A DNA stretch of 64,000 nucleotides from Candidatus Tumulicola scandinaviensis (lineage in GTDB: Bacteria > Vulcanimicrobiota > Vulcanimicrobiia > Vulcanimicrobiales > Vulcanimicrobiaceae). Shown here piece by piece: positions 25,506 through 32,653 of the stretch; position 1 is the stretch's first letter, and every line of letters starts with the position of its first letter. The stretch is taken from the NCBI GenBank assembly GCA_003140835.1, contig PLLA01000122.1, forward strand, positions 635-64,634, given 5' to 3'. The notes below the pieces were generated by a model, which made no database searches, was not told where the DNA came from, and saw nothing but the letters and a program-made list of their open reading frames with translations. Both the position numbers and the translations under genes were made by a program.

Positions 25506-28133
25506 ATGAGCTTGATGCTGCTCGATACGTACGGATTGGTGTACCGTGCGTTCTTCGCGTTGCCGGGTTTGACCACGAGCAAAGGCGTGCCGATCAACGC
25601 GGCCTACGGGTTCACGATGATGCTCAACAAGCTCGTCGCCGACGAGAAGCCGACGCACGTCATCGCAGCGTTCGACAAGGGCATGCCCGCCGATCGGGTC
25701 GCTCTTTATAAGGAATACAAAGCGCAACGGACGGCGATGCCCGACGAGTTGCGCAGCCAGTTTGGACTCGTGCGGCGCATTCTCGACGCTCATCGCATTC
25801 CGATCGTCGAGTTCGAGGGTCAAGAGGCCGACGACGTGATCGCGACGCTCGCACGCCAGGCCGAGGAGGCCGGCGAGCAAACGCTCGTGGTGACCGGCGA
25901 TCTCGACTTGTTGCAGATCGTCGATGACCGGACGACCGTGTTGACGACGCGTCGCGGCATCACCGAGCTCGGACGCTACGATCCGGCAGCGGTGCGCGAG
26001 CGTTTCGGATTGGATCCCTCGCAGCTGCCGGATTATCGTGGACTCAAAGGCGATCCGTCGGATAACCTTCCCGGCATCCCGAGCATCGGCGAAAAAACTG
26101 CGACCAAACTCTTGCAGGCCGCCGGATCGCTCGATGCGTTGATCGCCGATCCGAGTCTAGCCGGCAGCCCCAAGCTTCAGAAACTCATCGAAACCTACGG
26201 CGAGCAGGCCTGTTTGTGCCGGGCGGTCTCCATCGTGCGGCGGGATCTGCCGGTCGGCGTCGACTGGGAGGCAAGCCGGTACGTTGCGCCCGCCGACGAT
26301 GACCTGTACGCACTCTACAGCGAGCTCGAGTTCAAGTCGCTGGTGGCCAAACTCCAAGCCCCCGCCGGGCTGCCGCTTCTCGAAAACCAGCCACAGCTCT
26401 CCGGCGAGTATCGCAGCTACGTGGCCTCGGTCGATTCGCCCGAGTTCGTGCGGCTCGGCGAGGAGTTGCGCGCGCTCGCGAGCGGTTCGCGAGTGGCCTT
26501 CGCGGCGGTCGGCGACACGCTGGGCGCGAGTGGTCGAGTTGGAACCGGACTTGGTTTCGCCGCCGGCGCGCTGGTACACGAACCGGTCCGCGAAGGGCTA
26601 CGCGCGATCTTCGATAGTGGGGTCTCGACGGCCGCGTACGACGCTAAGCGAGTCGTGCGACTGCTGCGCGACGGCGGCGTGCCGAACGCGTATTTCGCCG
26701 ACGACGCCATGATCGGCGCGCACTTGCTCGATCCGTCGCGCGGCTTTGCCGATCTCGAAGACGCCGCCGCCGTGCATCTGAGCGCCGGGCTTCCCGGCGA
26801 GACCGCCGCCCATGCCGACGCGACCTTACAGCTCGTCGAAAAAATTCGTCCGGCTCTCGAACGCCGGGACCAGCTACGCCTCTATGCCGACGTGGAGGTG
26901 CCGCTGGCACCGGTGCTCGCCGGCATGGAGGCCGCGGGCGTCGCCATCGACCCGCGGGAACTGCACGCGATCGGTCGCGACGTGGACGAGGCGGCGGCGC
27001 GGCTGCAGCGCCGGATCTACGATTTTGCGGGTGAAGAGTTCAACATTGGGTCACCGCAGCAACTCGGAAGAATTCTCTTCGAGAAACTGCAGATTCCGGG
27101 CGGTAAGAAAACCAAAACGGGGTGGGCGACCGGGGTCGAAGTTCTTCAAGTCTTGGCGCGCGAGTATCCGATTTGCTCGTTGGTCTTGGAGTGGCGCGAA
27201 GTCACCAAACTCAAGAACACGTATGTCGACGTCATTCCCGGGCTGGTCGACGTACGCGACGGCCGGTTGCACACGGTCTTCAACCAAACCGCTACCGCGA
27301 CCGGGCGGCTGTCGTCGACCAATCCCAACTTGCAGAACATTCCGGTGCGCGGTGATCTCGGACGGCGCATTCGGCGAGCGTTCGTAGCGCGAAGCGACGA
27401 CCACGTGCTGCTGGCGGCCGATTACAGCCAAATCGAGCTGCGCTTGATGGCGCATCTTTCCGGCGACGAGGCGATGCGCCGCGCATTTGAAGAAAGACAA
27501 GATATCCACGACTTTACCGCGCGGCAGATTTTCAGCGTGCCGCCGGGCGGGCAGGTCGACGCCAATCAGCGCCGCATGGCCAAGAGCGTCAACTTCGGGC
27601 TCTTCTACGGCATGAGCGACTTCGGGCTGGCCCAGCGTCTGGAAATCGGCCGCGCCGAAGCCAAGGAGATCACCACCGCCTATTTTGCGCGCTTTCCCTC
27701 GGTGCGCGACTTCATCGACCGCACGATTGCGGACGGACGGCGCAACGGCTACGTGTCGACGATCTTAGGCCGCCGCCGATACATGCCCGGCCTCACGTCG
27801 GGGAACTACATGCTGCGCGCCGCGGCCGAGCGCGAAGCAACCAACGCCCCGCTGCAAGGCAGCGCAGCCGATCTCATGAAGCTGGCCATGGTGCGCATCG
27901 ACCGGGCGCTCGTGGCGTCGGGCCTCGACGCGACGTTGCTCTTACAGATTCACGACGAGTTGATCTTCGAAGTCTCTCTCGCGCAGCGTACCCCCGTATC
28001 GAAACTGGTACGCGATCACATGGAGCACGCGATTGAGCTGTCGGTTCCGCTAGAAGTGACGCTCAAGTCGGGCCGCAACTGGTACGATGTCGAAACCATG
28101 CACGCCGAAGAGGAGGCGCGATCCCGTGCTTGA
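25506..28133 (+). CDS. polA: DNA polymerase I
   Basis: The product has 875 residues with three regions. The 5'-nuclease domain (1-290) has VTGDLDLLQIVDD and KGDPSDNLPGIPSIGEKTA. The middle domain (about 300-470) corresponds to the 3'-5' exonuclease. The polymerase domain has motif A LLAADYSQIELRLMAHLSGD, motif B RRMAKSVNFGLFYGMSDFGL and motif C QIHDELIFEV. In the middle domain the first catalytic acidic pair (DTE in E. coli) is replaced by AAV, so proofreading is probably lost, as in Taq polymerase. It acts in replication primer removal and repair. The 3' end overlaps the DUF192 gene by eight bases. Confidence 0.97.
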   Translation: MSLMLLDTYGLVYRAFFALPGLTTSKGVPINAAYGFTMMLNKLVADEKPTHVIAAFDKGMPADRVALYKEYKAQRTAMPDELRSQFGLVRRILDAHRIPIVEFEGQEADDVIATLARQAEEAGEQTLVVTGDLDLLQIVDDRTTVLTTRRGITELGRYDPAAVRERFGLDPSQLPDYRGLKGDPSDNLPGIPSIGEKTATKLLQAAGSLDALIADPSLAGSPKLQKLIETYGEQACLCRAVSIVRRDLPVGVDWEASRYVAPADDDLYALYSELEFKSLVAKLQAPAGLPLLENQPQLSGEYRSYVASVDSPEFVRLGEELRALASGSRVAFAAVGDTLGASGRVGTGLGFAAGALVHEPVREGLRAIFDSGVSTAAYDAKRVVRLLRDGGVPNAYFADDAMIGAHLLDPSRGFADLEDAAAVHLSAGLPGETAAHADATLQLVEKIRPALERRDQLRLYADVEVPLAPVLAGMEAAGVAIDPRELHAIGRDVDEAAARLQRRIYDFAGEEFNIGSPQQLGRILFEKLQIPGGKKTKTGWATGVEVLQVLAREYPICSLVLEWREVTKLKNTYVDVIPGLVDVRDGRLHTVFNQTATATGRLSSTNPNLQNIPVRGDLGRRIRRAFVARSDDHVLLAADYSQIELRLMAHLSGDEAMRRAFEERQDIHDFTARQIFSVPPGGQVDANQRRMAKSVNFGLFYGMSDFGLAQRLEIGRAEAKEITTAYFARFPSVRDFIDRTIADGRRNGYVSTILGRRRYMPGLTSGNYMLRAAAEREATNAPLQGSAADLMKLAMVRIDRALVASGLDATLLLQIHDELIFEVSLAQRTPVSKLVRDHMEHAIELSVPLEVTLKSGRNWYDVETMHAEEEARSRA

Positions 28134-28581
28134 GGGATTCGGATCGATCGTGTTTGCCGTGGTTACGGCCGTCGCCGCCAATGCTGCGCCGCCGATGCCG
28201 GTGGTGGTGGTCCACGCTCCCAACGCCGACTTGCACTTGGAAGTCGCCGTCACATCGGCGCAGCAAGAACGCGGGCTCATGGGTCGGACGGCCATCGCAC
28301 CGCACGCCGGGATGTTGTTCGTTTTCGACACCGACGAGCGAGTCGAATTTTGGATGAAGAATACGCTCGTGCCGCTCGACATGATCTTCGTCGGCGCCGA
28401 CGGGAAGGTGCGTACGGTCTTTCGCAACGTAGCGACGGCCCCTCCGGCGCTCCCCGACGCCGACATTCCACGCGAAGGCGCAACCGCGAAGTACGTCATC
28501 GAACTCGGAGCCAACGAGGCCGACCGAGACGGAATCCGGGCCGGCGTCCGGCTGGCCATTCCCAACGTACTCCCGCCGTAA
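28126..28581 (+). CDS. DUF192-family exported protein
   Basis: The product has 151 residues with a hydrophobic leader (GSIVFAVVTAVAANA). The DUF192 core follows: LHLEVAVTSAQQERGLMGRT, HAGMLFVFDTDERVEFWMKN, TLVPLDMIFVGADG and AKYVIELGA. The fold is compact and all-beta, of unknown function, usually periplasmic. The GTG start follows AGGAGG by about nine bases and lies inside the last codons of polA, so it is likely co-translated. Confidence 0.88.
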   Translation: MLEGFGSIVFAVVTAVAANAAPPMPVVVVHAPNADLHLEVAVTSAQQERGLMGRTAIAPHAGMLFVFDTDERVEFWMKNTLVPLDMIFVGADGKVRTVFRNVATAPPALPDADIPREGATAKYVIELGANEADRDGIRAGVRLAIPNVLPP

Positions 28582-28589
28582 AGCCGCGG

Positions 28590-29402
28590 ATGCCGGAGCT
28601 TCCTGAAGTCGAGACGATCGTACGCGGCCTCGCCGGAACGATCGTCGGCAAGCAGATCGAACGCGCCGTAATTCGGCTCGCGAAAATCGCGATCGCGCCG
28701 CCCGGGGTCGCCTTTAGCAAAGCGCTGCGCGGTGAACGAATCACCGGCACGCGTCGCCGCGGGAAGTATGCAATCGTCGATCTGGTCTCCGGCCGCAGTC
28801 TGGTGACCGGACTACGGATGACGGGCCGGCTGGTCGTCCAGAAGCCTGGAGAGGAGGATTTCCCCGGTACCCACGTGGTGTTATGGTTCACCGACGGCAG
28901 CCGGCTGAGCTTCGCCGACCTGCGGACGTTCGGCCGCATGCGGCTCGTGGAACCAGCCGAGGTCTGGGACCGCGACCTCGGGATCGAGCCGTTCTCTTCA
29001 GGCTTTACACCCGGAGCCTTTATGAGTATGCTTGCGGGGCGGACGACGCCGATCAAGGCTTTGCTCCTCGATCAGCGGCGCATTGCGGGCATAGGAAACA
29101 TTTATGCGTGCGAGGCGCTGTGGGAGGCCCGGATCCGTCCGAGCCGTCCCGCAAAGGCGTTGACGAAGCCAGCGATTCGCCGGTTACACCTCGCCATCGT
29201 CGACGTCTTGCAGCGCGCGATCGCCTTGCGCGGAACGAGTGTCGACGATTACGTGGATGCCGCCGGCCTCCGGGGTGGATTTCAAAACATCCTCTCGGTG
29301 TACGGAAGGCTGGGCCAGCCGTGCGTGCGATGCGGAAGTCCGGTCGTACGAACGGTGCTGGGGCAACGCGGAACCTGGTGGTGCCGGCGATGCCAGCGGT
29401 GA
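28590..29402 (+). CDS. fpg: Formamidopyrimidine-DNA glycosylase
   Basis: The product has 270 residues. MPELPEVETIVRGLAG supplies the catalytic Pro2 and Glu3. Lys59 in RRRGKYAI contacts the phosphate backbone. The H2TH region contains QRRIAGIGNIYACEALW. A complete C-terminal zinc finger is present (CVRC, 16 residues, CRRC). The enzyme removes oxidised purines such as 8-oxoguanine and nicks the abasic site. It begins eight bases after the DUF192 stop, and polA is the gene before that, so this looks like a small DNA repair operon. Confidence 0.96.
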   Translation: MPELPEVETIVRGLAGTIVGKQIERAVIRLAKIAIAPPGVAFSKALRGERITGTRRRGKYAIVDLVSGRSLVTGLRMTGRLVVQKPGEEDFPGTHVVLWFTDGSRLSFADLRTFGRMRLVEPAEVWDRDLGIEPFSSGFTPGAFMSMLAGRTTPIKALLLDQRRIAGIGNIYACEALWEARIRPSRPAKALTKPAIRRLHLAIVDVLQRAIALRGTSVDDYVDAAGLRGGFQNILSVYGRLGQPCVRCGSPVVRTVLGQRGTWWCRRCQR

Positions 29403-29430
29403 ACGTTCGCAGAATAAAAATATTAAACGT

Positions 29431-29450
29431 AAGGTAGGAATCTCAACATC
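29431..29450 (+). promoter_or_regulatory. rpsA translation start region: Shine-Dalgarno AAGGTAGG and AUC start codon
   Basis: AAGGTAGG (29431-29438) is a good Shine-Dalgarno. The codon at proper spacing (nine bases) is ATC at 29448, not ATG, GTG or TTG. In the correct frame no ATG, GTG or TTG occurs between the stop at 29430-29432 and 29673. The stretch before the Shine-Dalgarno is AT-rich (ATAAAAATATTAAA). Confidence 0.6.
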
Positions 29451-30692
29451 TCTACGACTGAAATTGCCCCGGTTGCTCCCGAAGAAGATCAACTCGCGCT
29501 CGAACAGCAGCTCTACGAAGAGTCGCTCAAGGTCCTGGACGAGGGTCAAGTTCTCACCGGCACGATCGTCCAAAAAGATAAGGACGAACTGCTGGTCGAC
29601 GTCGGCGGAAAATCCGAAGGCGTTCTCCCATTTCGCGAACTCTCGCTCGCCATCGATCCCAAGCTGCTCAAGGTGAACGACACCCTCGAAGTCATGATCC
29701 ACCGCATCGACGACATGGACGGCACGCTGTTCTTGTCGGAGCGTCGCGCGCGCGCGCTCAAGACGTGGGAAAAAGTTATCGAAGCGCACGAGCGCGACGA
29801 AGTGATTGAAGCCACCGTCACGCAAGTCGTCAAGGGCGGCGTGCTCGTCGACTTGGGCATGCGCGGTTTCGTACCCGCATCGCAGATTCGTCGCCAACCG
29901 GTCGGCAATCTAGACGAGCTCGTCGGGCAGCGTTTGCGGCTCAAAGTGATCGATCTCGATCACAAACGTCATCGCGTGGTGCTGTCGCAGCGTCTCGTGT
30001 TGGAAGAAGAGCTCCAAGCCAAGAAGCAGGAACTGCTCGATACCCTCGAGGTAAGCCAGATTCGCGAAGGCGTCGTCGTTCGCTTGGCCGATTTCGGTGC
30101 GTTCGTCGACCTTGGCGGCATCGACGGCTTAATTCACAACAGCGAACTCTCGTACGCTCGCATCAAGCACCCGTCCGAAGTCGTGAAGATCGGCGACGTC
30201 GTGCACGTCGAAATCATGAAGTTCGATGCGGACGCGAAGAAGGTCAGTCTTTCGCTCAAGCACGCGTTACCCGATCCGTGGGACGAGCACGCCGACAAGC
30301 TGTACGAGACCAACAAACTCACGGCGCAGGTCGTGAAGGTAACGCCAAACTACCTGCTGGTCGAAGTCATCCCCGGCATTTTGGCAATGGTTCCGAAGGG
30401 CGAGTTCGATGCATCGGCTCAGTACAGCCCCGGTCAGGACGTCGAAGTTACGCTGCTGACGATCAATCACACGACGCGTCGCATCACCGCATCGATCCAG
30501 CACGTTGCCGACATTCCGCCCGAGGAGATCGAGCAGCTCGTCGTTCCGGAAATCGACGTCATCGCGCCGGTCGAGGCGGCCGAGCCGGTTACCGACGAGG
30601 CGGCCGCGCCGGCTTCCGACGAATCGGCAGCGCCGGTCGTAGCCGACTCGACCGACCACGCTCCTCCGACCGAAGTGGCCGCCGCGGAATAG
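29448..30692 (+). CDS. rpsA: 30S ribosomal protein S1
   Basis: The product has 414 residues from the proposed ATC start, beginning (M)STTEIAPVAPEEDQLAL. It has four S1 RNA-binding repeats: GQVLTGTIVQKDKDELLVDV, VIEATVTQVVKGGVLVDLGM, REGVVVRLADFGAFVDLGGI and LTAQVVKVTPNYLLVEVIPG. The tail is acidic and Ala-rich. A four-repeat S1 is normal outside proteobacteria. Starting at the first canonical codon (GTG 29673) would delete most of repeat 1, so the upstream non-canonical start is preferred. S1 unfolds mRNA at the 30S subunit. It is followed by coaE after 13 bases. Confidence 0.9.
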   Translation: MSTTEIAPVAPEEDQLALEQQLYEESLKVLDEGQVLTGTIVQKDKDELLVDVGGKSEGVLPFRELSLAIDPKLLKVNDTLEVMIHRIDDMDGTLFLSERRARALKTWEKVIEAHERDEVIEATVTQVVKGGVLVDLGMRGFVPASQIRRQPVGNLDELVGQRLRLKVIDLDHKRHRVVLSQRLVLEEELQAKKQELLDTLEVSQIREGVVVRLADFGAFVDLGGIDGLIHNSELSYARIKHPSEVVKIGDVVHVEIMKFDADAKKVSLSLKHALPDPWDEHADKLYETNKLTAQVVKVTPNYLLVEVIPGILAMVPKGEFDASAQYSPGQDVEVTLLTINHTTRRITASIQHVADIPPEEIEQLVVPEIDVIAPVEAAEPVTDEAAAPASDESAAPVVADSTDHAPPTEVAAAE

Positions 30693-30705
30693 CGGTCGGC
30701 GGCCC

Positions 30706-31299
30706 ATGCGAGTGGGTTTGACGGGCGGGATCGGATCGGGAAAGACCGCCGTGTCGAAACTGTTTGAAGAGTTCGGCGCGTTCGTCATCGACACCGACGT
30801 TCTCGCACGCGAAGCCGTCGCTCCCAATAGCGACGGCTTTCTCGCAATTTCCCGGGCGTGGCCGGAAGCAGTGCGCCACGGCGTGCTCGACCGCGCGGTC
30901 TTGGCCGAGACCGTCTTCGCCGATCCGGTGGCACGCGAGCGCCTCAACGCGCTGGTCCATCCGCACGTGCGTCGCCTGGCCTTCGAGCGAGAGGCGAACG
31001 CCCGTCCCGGGCAGCTGCTGGTTCACGTGGTACCCCTGCTGTTTGAAACCCACTACGACGCGCTGGTCGACAAAACGGTCCTCGTTGCGGCTCCGGAAGC
31101 GGCGCGCCTCGCTCGCATTGCGGATCGCGACCATCTCGACGAGGCCCGCGTTCGTGCGCGCATGGCCGCTCAAATTGCGCCCGAACTGGCTCGTGCCCGG
31201 GCCGACTACGTCATCGACAACGACGGCGATCTTGCCGCCCTGCGCGCGCGCGCGCGGGCGATCTACGGCCGTCTTACCGAGCTGCCCGGCGGTTCCTGA
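30706..31299 (+). CDS. coaE: Dephospho-CoA kinase
   Basis: The product has 197 residues. GLTGGIGSGKTAVSKLFEEF holds the P-loop (residues 7-14). FVIDTDVLAREAV is the substrate region, and HPHVRRLAF with VVPLLFETHYDALVDKTVLV completes the CoaE pattern. The enzyme phosphorylates the ribose 3'-hydroxyl of dephospho-CoA, the last step of coenzyme A synthesis. It is in the same direction as rpsA with a short gap, so it is probably the last gene of the polA-fpg-rpsA-coaE run. Confidence 0.95.
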   Translation: MRVGLTGGIGSGKTAVSKLFEEFGAFVIDTDVLAREAVAPNSDGFLAISRAWPEAVRHGVLDRAVLAETVFADPVARERLNALVHPHVRRLAFEREANARPGQLLVHVVPLLFETHYDALVDKTVLVAAPEAARLARIADRDHLDEARVRARMAAQIAPELARARADYVIDNDGDLAALRARARAIYGRLTELPGGS

Positions 31300-31310
31300 G
31301 AGATTCCTAA

Positions 31311-31335
31311 GTTTGCCGAGCGCTCGGAAGGGAAA
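31311..31335 (+). promoter_or_regulatory. Candidate sigma-B-like promoter in front of the KGG stress genes
   Basis: GTTTGC (31311-31316), a 13-bp spacer and GGGAAA (31330-31335) resemble the general-stress consensus GTTTAA-N12-15-GGGTAT. The spacer contains the perfect palindrome CCGAGCGCTCGG (31316-31327), which alternatively could be part of a coaE terminator. Support is the resemblance plus the nature of the downstream genes (GsiB is sigma-B-dependent in Bacillus). Confidence 0.3.
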
Positions 31336-31380
31336 GAGTAGTCCTGTACTCCCTCTCCCCTAAATGAATGAGGTCTCAAC

Positions 31381-31599
31381 ATGGCCACGCAAGAATCCGG
31401 ACAGTCGGGCGGCATGAGCGTTCGCGAAGCAGGTCGCCGCGGCGGCGAACGGGTCAAGGCTAAATACGGCTCGGAGTTCTACGAAGAAATCGGCCGCAAG
31501 GGCGGCGAAGCGACCAAAACCAAATACGGCCCCTCCTTCTACGAAGTGATCGGACAAAAAGGCGGCCAGCGTCCTAAACGCAAGGTGGTTCCCGCGTAA
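31381..31599 (+). CDS. KGG-motif stress hydrophilin (GsiB/Con-10 like), short paralogue
   Basis: The product has 72 residues, very hydrophilic and Gly/Lys/Arg-rich. It contains tandem 20-residue repeats of the type KYGSEFYEEIGRKGGEA/TKYGPSFYEVIGQKGGQ. This is the KGG repeat of bacterial general stress protein GsiB and fungal conidiation protein Con-10, predicted to be disordered and to protect against drying or osmotic stress. The ATG has GAGGT eight bases upstream. A longer paralogue follows 76 bp downstream. Confidence 0.88.
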   Translation: MATQESGQSGGMSVREAGRRGGERVKAKYGSEFYEEIGRKGGEATKTKYGPSFYEVIGQKGGQRPKRKVVPA

Positions 31600-31675
31600 A
31601 TCCTTGGGAAGGCCACCGTCGAGACCCCACAGACGCTACGCAAACACCCTGCATCCACATGGTTCGTAAGGATCG

Positions 31676-31987
31676 ATGGCTGAAAAGACAAACGACGGCG
31701 CCGAGGGGCGCGAGATGTCCGTACGTGAAGCGGGAAAAAAAGGCGGCGATACCGTCCGCGACCGCTATGGTTCCACGTTTTATGAGGACATTGGCCGCAA
31801 GGGTGGTAAGGCGACGCGCGATCGGCACGGCATAGAGTTCTACGAATCGATCGGTCAAAAAGGCGGAAAAGTCGTCAAGGAAAAATACGGCTCCGATTTC
31901 TACGAAGAAATCGGTCACAAGGGCGGCCAAAAGGTCAAAAAATTGATCGCCGAAGCTAAGAAAAAACTTAGCGAAGAGAAGCCTTAA
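31676..31987 (+). CDS. KGG-motif stress hydrophilin, long paralogue
   Basis: The product has 103 residues. After MSVREAGKKGGD come three repeats (RYGSTFYEDIGRKGGKA, RHGIEFYESIGQKGGKV and KYGSDFYEEIGHKGGQK) and a Lys/Glu tail that could form a helix. MSVREAG is shared with the preceding paralogue, which indicates duplication followed by gain or loss of repeats. AAGGATCG precedes the ATG. The likely role is desiccation or osmotic protection, like its neighbour. A dispersed repeat lies just downstream. Confidence 0.88.
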   Translation: MAEKTNDGAEGREMSVREAGKKGGDTVRDRYGSTFYEDIGRKGGKATRDRHGIEFYESIGQKGGKVVKEKYGSDFYEEIGHKGGQKVKKLIAEAKKKLSEEKP

Positions 31988-31992
31988 GCCCG

Positions 31993-32060
31993 GTCATCCC
32001 GAGCGGAGCGCCGCCGTTCTTGTCATCCTGAGCGGAGCGCCGCAGGCGCGTAGTCGAAGG
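31993..32060. repeat. Dispersed intergenic repeat, two tandem cores
   Basis: Two direct copies of GTCATCC(T/C)GAGCGGAGCGCCG start at 31993 and 32022. The second continues into AGGCGCGTAGTCGAAGGA. This is the same element, in opposite orientation, as the core of the 18.3-kb palindrome. It sits between the convergent KGG gene and the lptC-like gene. Confidence 0.65.
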
Positions 32061-32080
32061 ACTGCTGCTACGCGGTCGGA

Positions 32081-32653
32081 TCACTTGTGGACGTCGACTT
32101 GGCCGTTCATCTTTCCCAAGTGGATGGTATTTGCATCGAAGTCGACGGTAATTCCGTCGATGCGCAGCGTTTGGCCGTTGGTATGGATGTATGAGGGATG
32201 ATCCATGTGCAAGAGCTTCGCATTGTTCGTCCAGGTGACGAGATCCGTGTCAAAGGCGCGCCGCTGCGGATCGTTGATGCGCTCGACGTGTACCTTGCCG
32301 ATGGCCGTAAAGTTCAGCGATTGGATGTCGACTTGAATGTGTTGCGCGGAGATCCGTAGATAGGGCTTTCCCTTTCGGAAGACGATGCCGTTGCGAACGC
32401 CGTCGACACTCCCGGCCAGTCCGTCCGGCGACAAATGGGCGGAGTCGTAATCGAAACTCCAAGACTTGGTGGTAATGCGGTTGGTGAGGACGTGGCCGCC
32501 GTGAAGGTTCATTGAGATCTGCGACGGTGGAATCGGGGGCGTCCCGCCGCCGGCCAAAATTACCTCGACGATAACGTAAATGCCGAACAGGATCGCGGCT
32601 CCGGTCGCGATCCGCTTCCATTTGATCCGCTTCCATTTGATCCGCCTAAACAA
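32081..32653 (-). CDS. LptC-like LPS-transport periplasmic protein
   Basis: The product has about 190 residues. A basic N-terminus with a duplicated RIKWKRIKWK is followed by one membrane helix (GAAILFGIYVIVEVILAGGG). A beta-rich periplasmic domain follows (KSWSFDYDSAHLSPDGLAGS, LNFTAIGKVHVERINDPQRR), which fits the LptC/OstA jelly-roll. LptC links the inner-membrane LPS export machine to the periplasmic bridge. The TTG start overlaps the end of lnt by eight bases. The assignment rests on fold pattern and on the Lnt/LptD/LptF context, so it is moderate. Confidence 0.6.
   Translation of the reverse strand: MFRRIKWKRIKWKRIATGAAILFGIYVIVEVILAGGGTPPIPPSQISMNLHGGHVLTNRITTKSWSFDYDSAHLSPDGLAGSVDGVRNGIVFRKGKPYLRISAQHIQVDIQSLNFTAIGKVHVERINDPQRRAFDTDLVTWTNNAKLLHMDHPSYIHTNGQTLRIDGITVDFDANTIHLGKMNGQVDVHK

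Noticed and set aside
29673-30692. Annotating rpsA from the first canonical start (GTG 29673)
   Set aside because: This would cut off most of S1 repeat 1 (GQVLTGTIVQKDKDELLVDV), which is clearly encoded upstream in the same frame next to a good Shine-Dalgarno.
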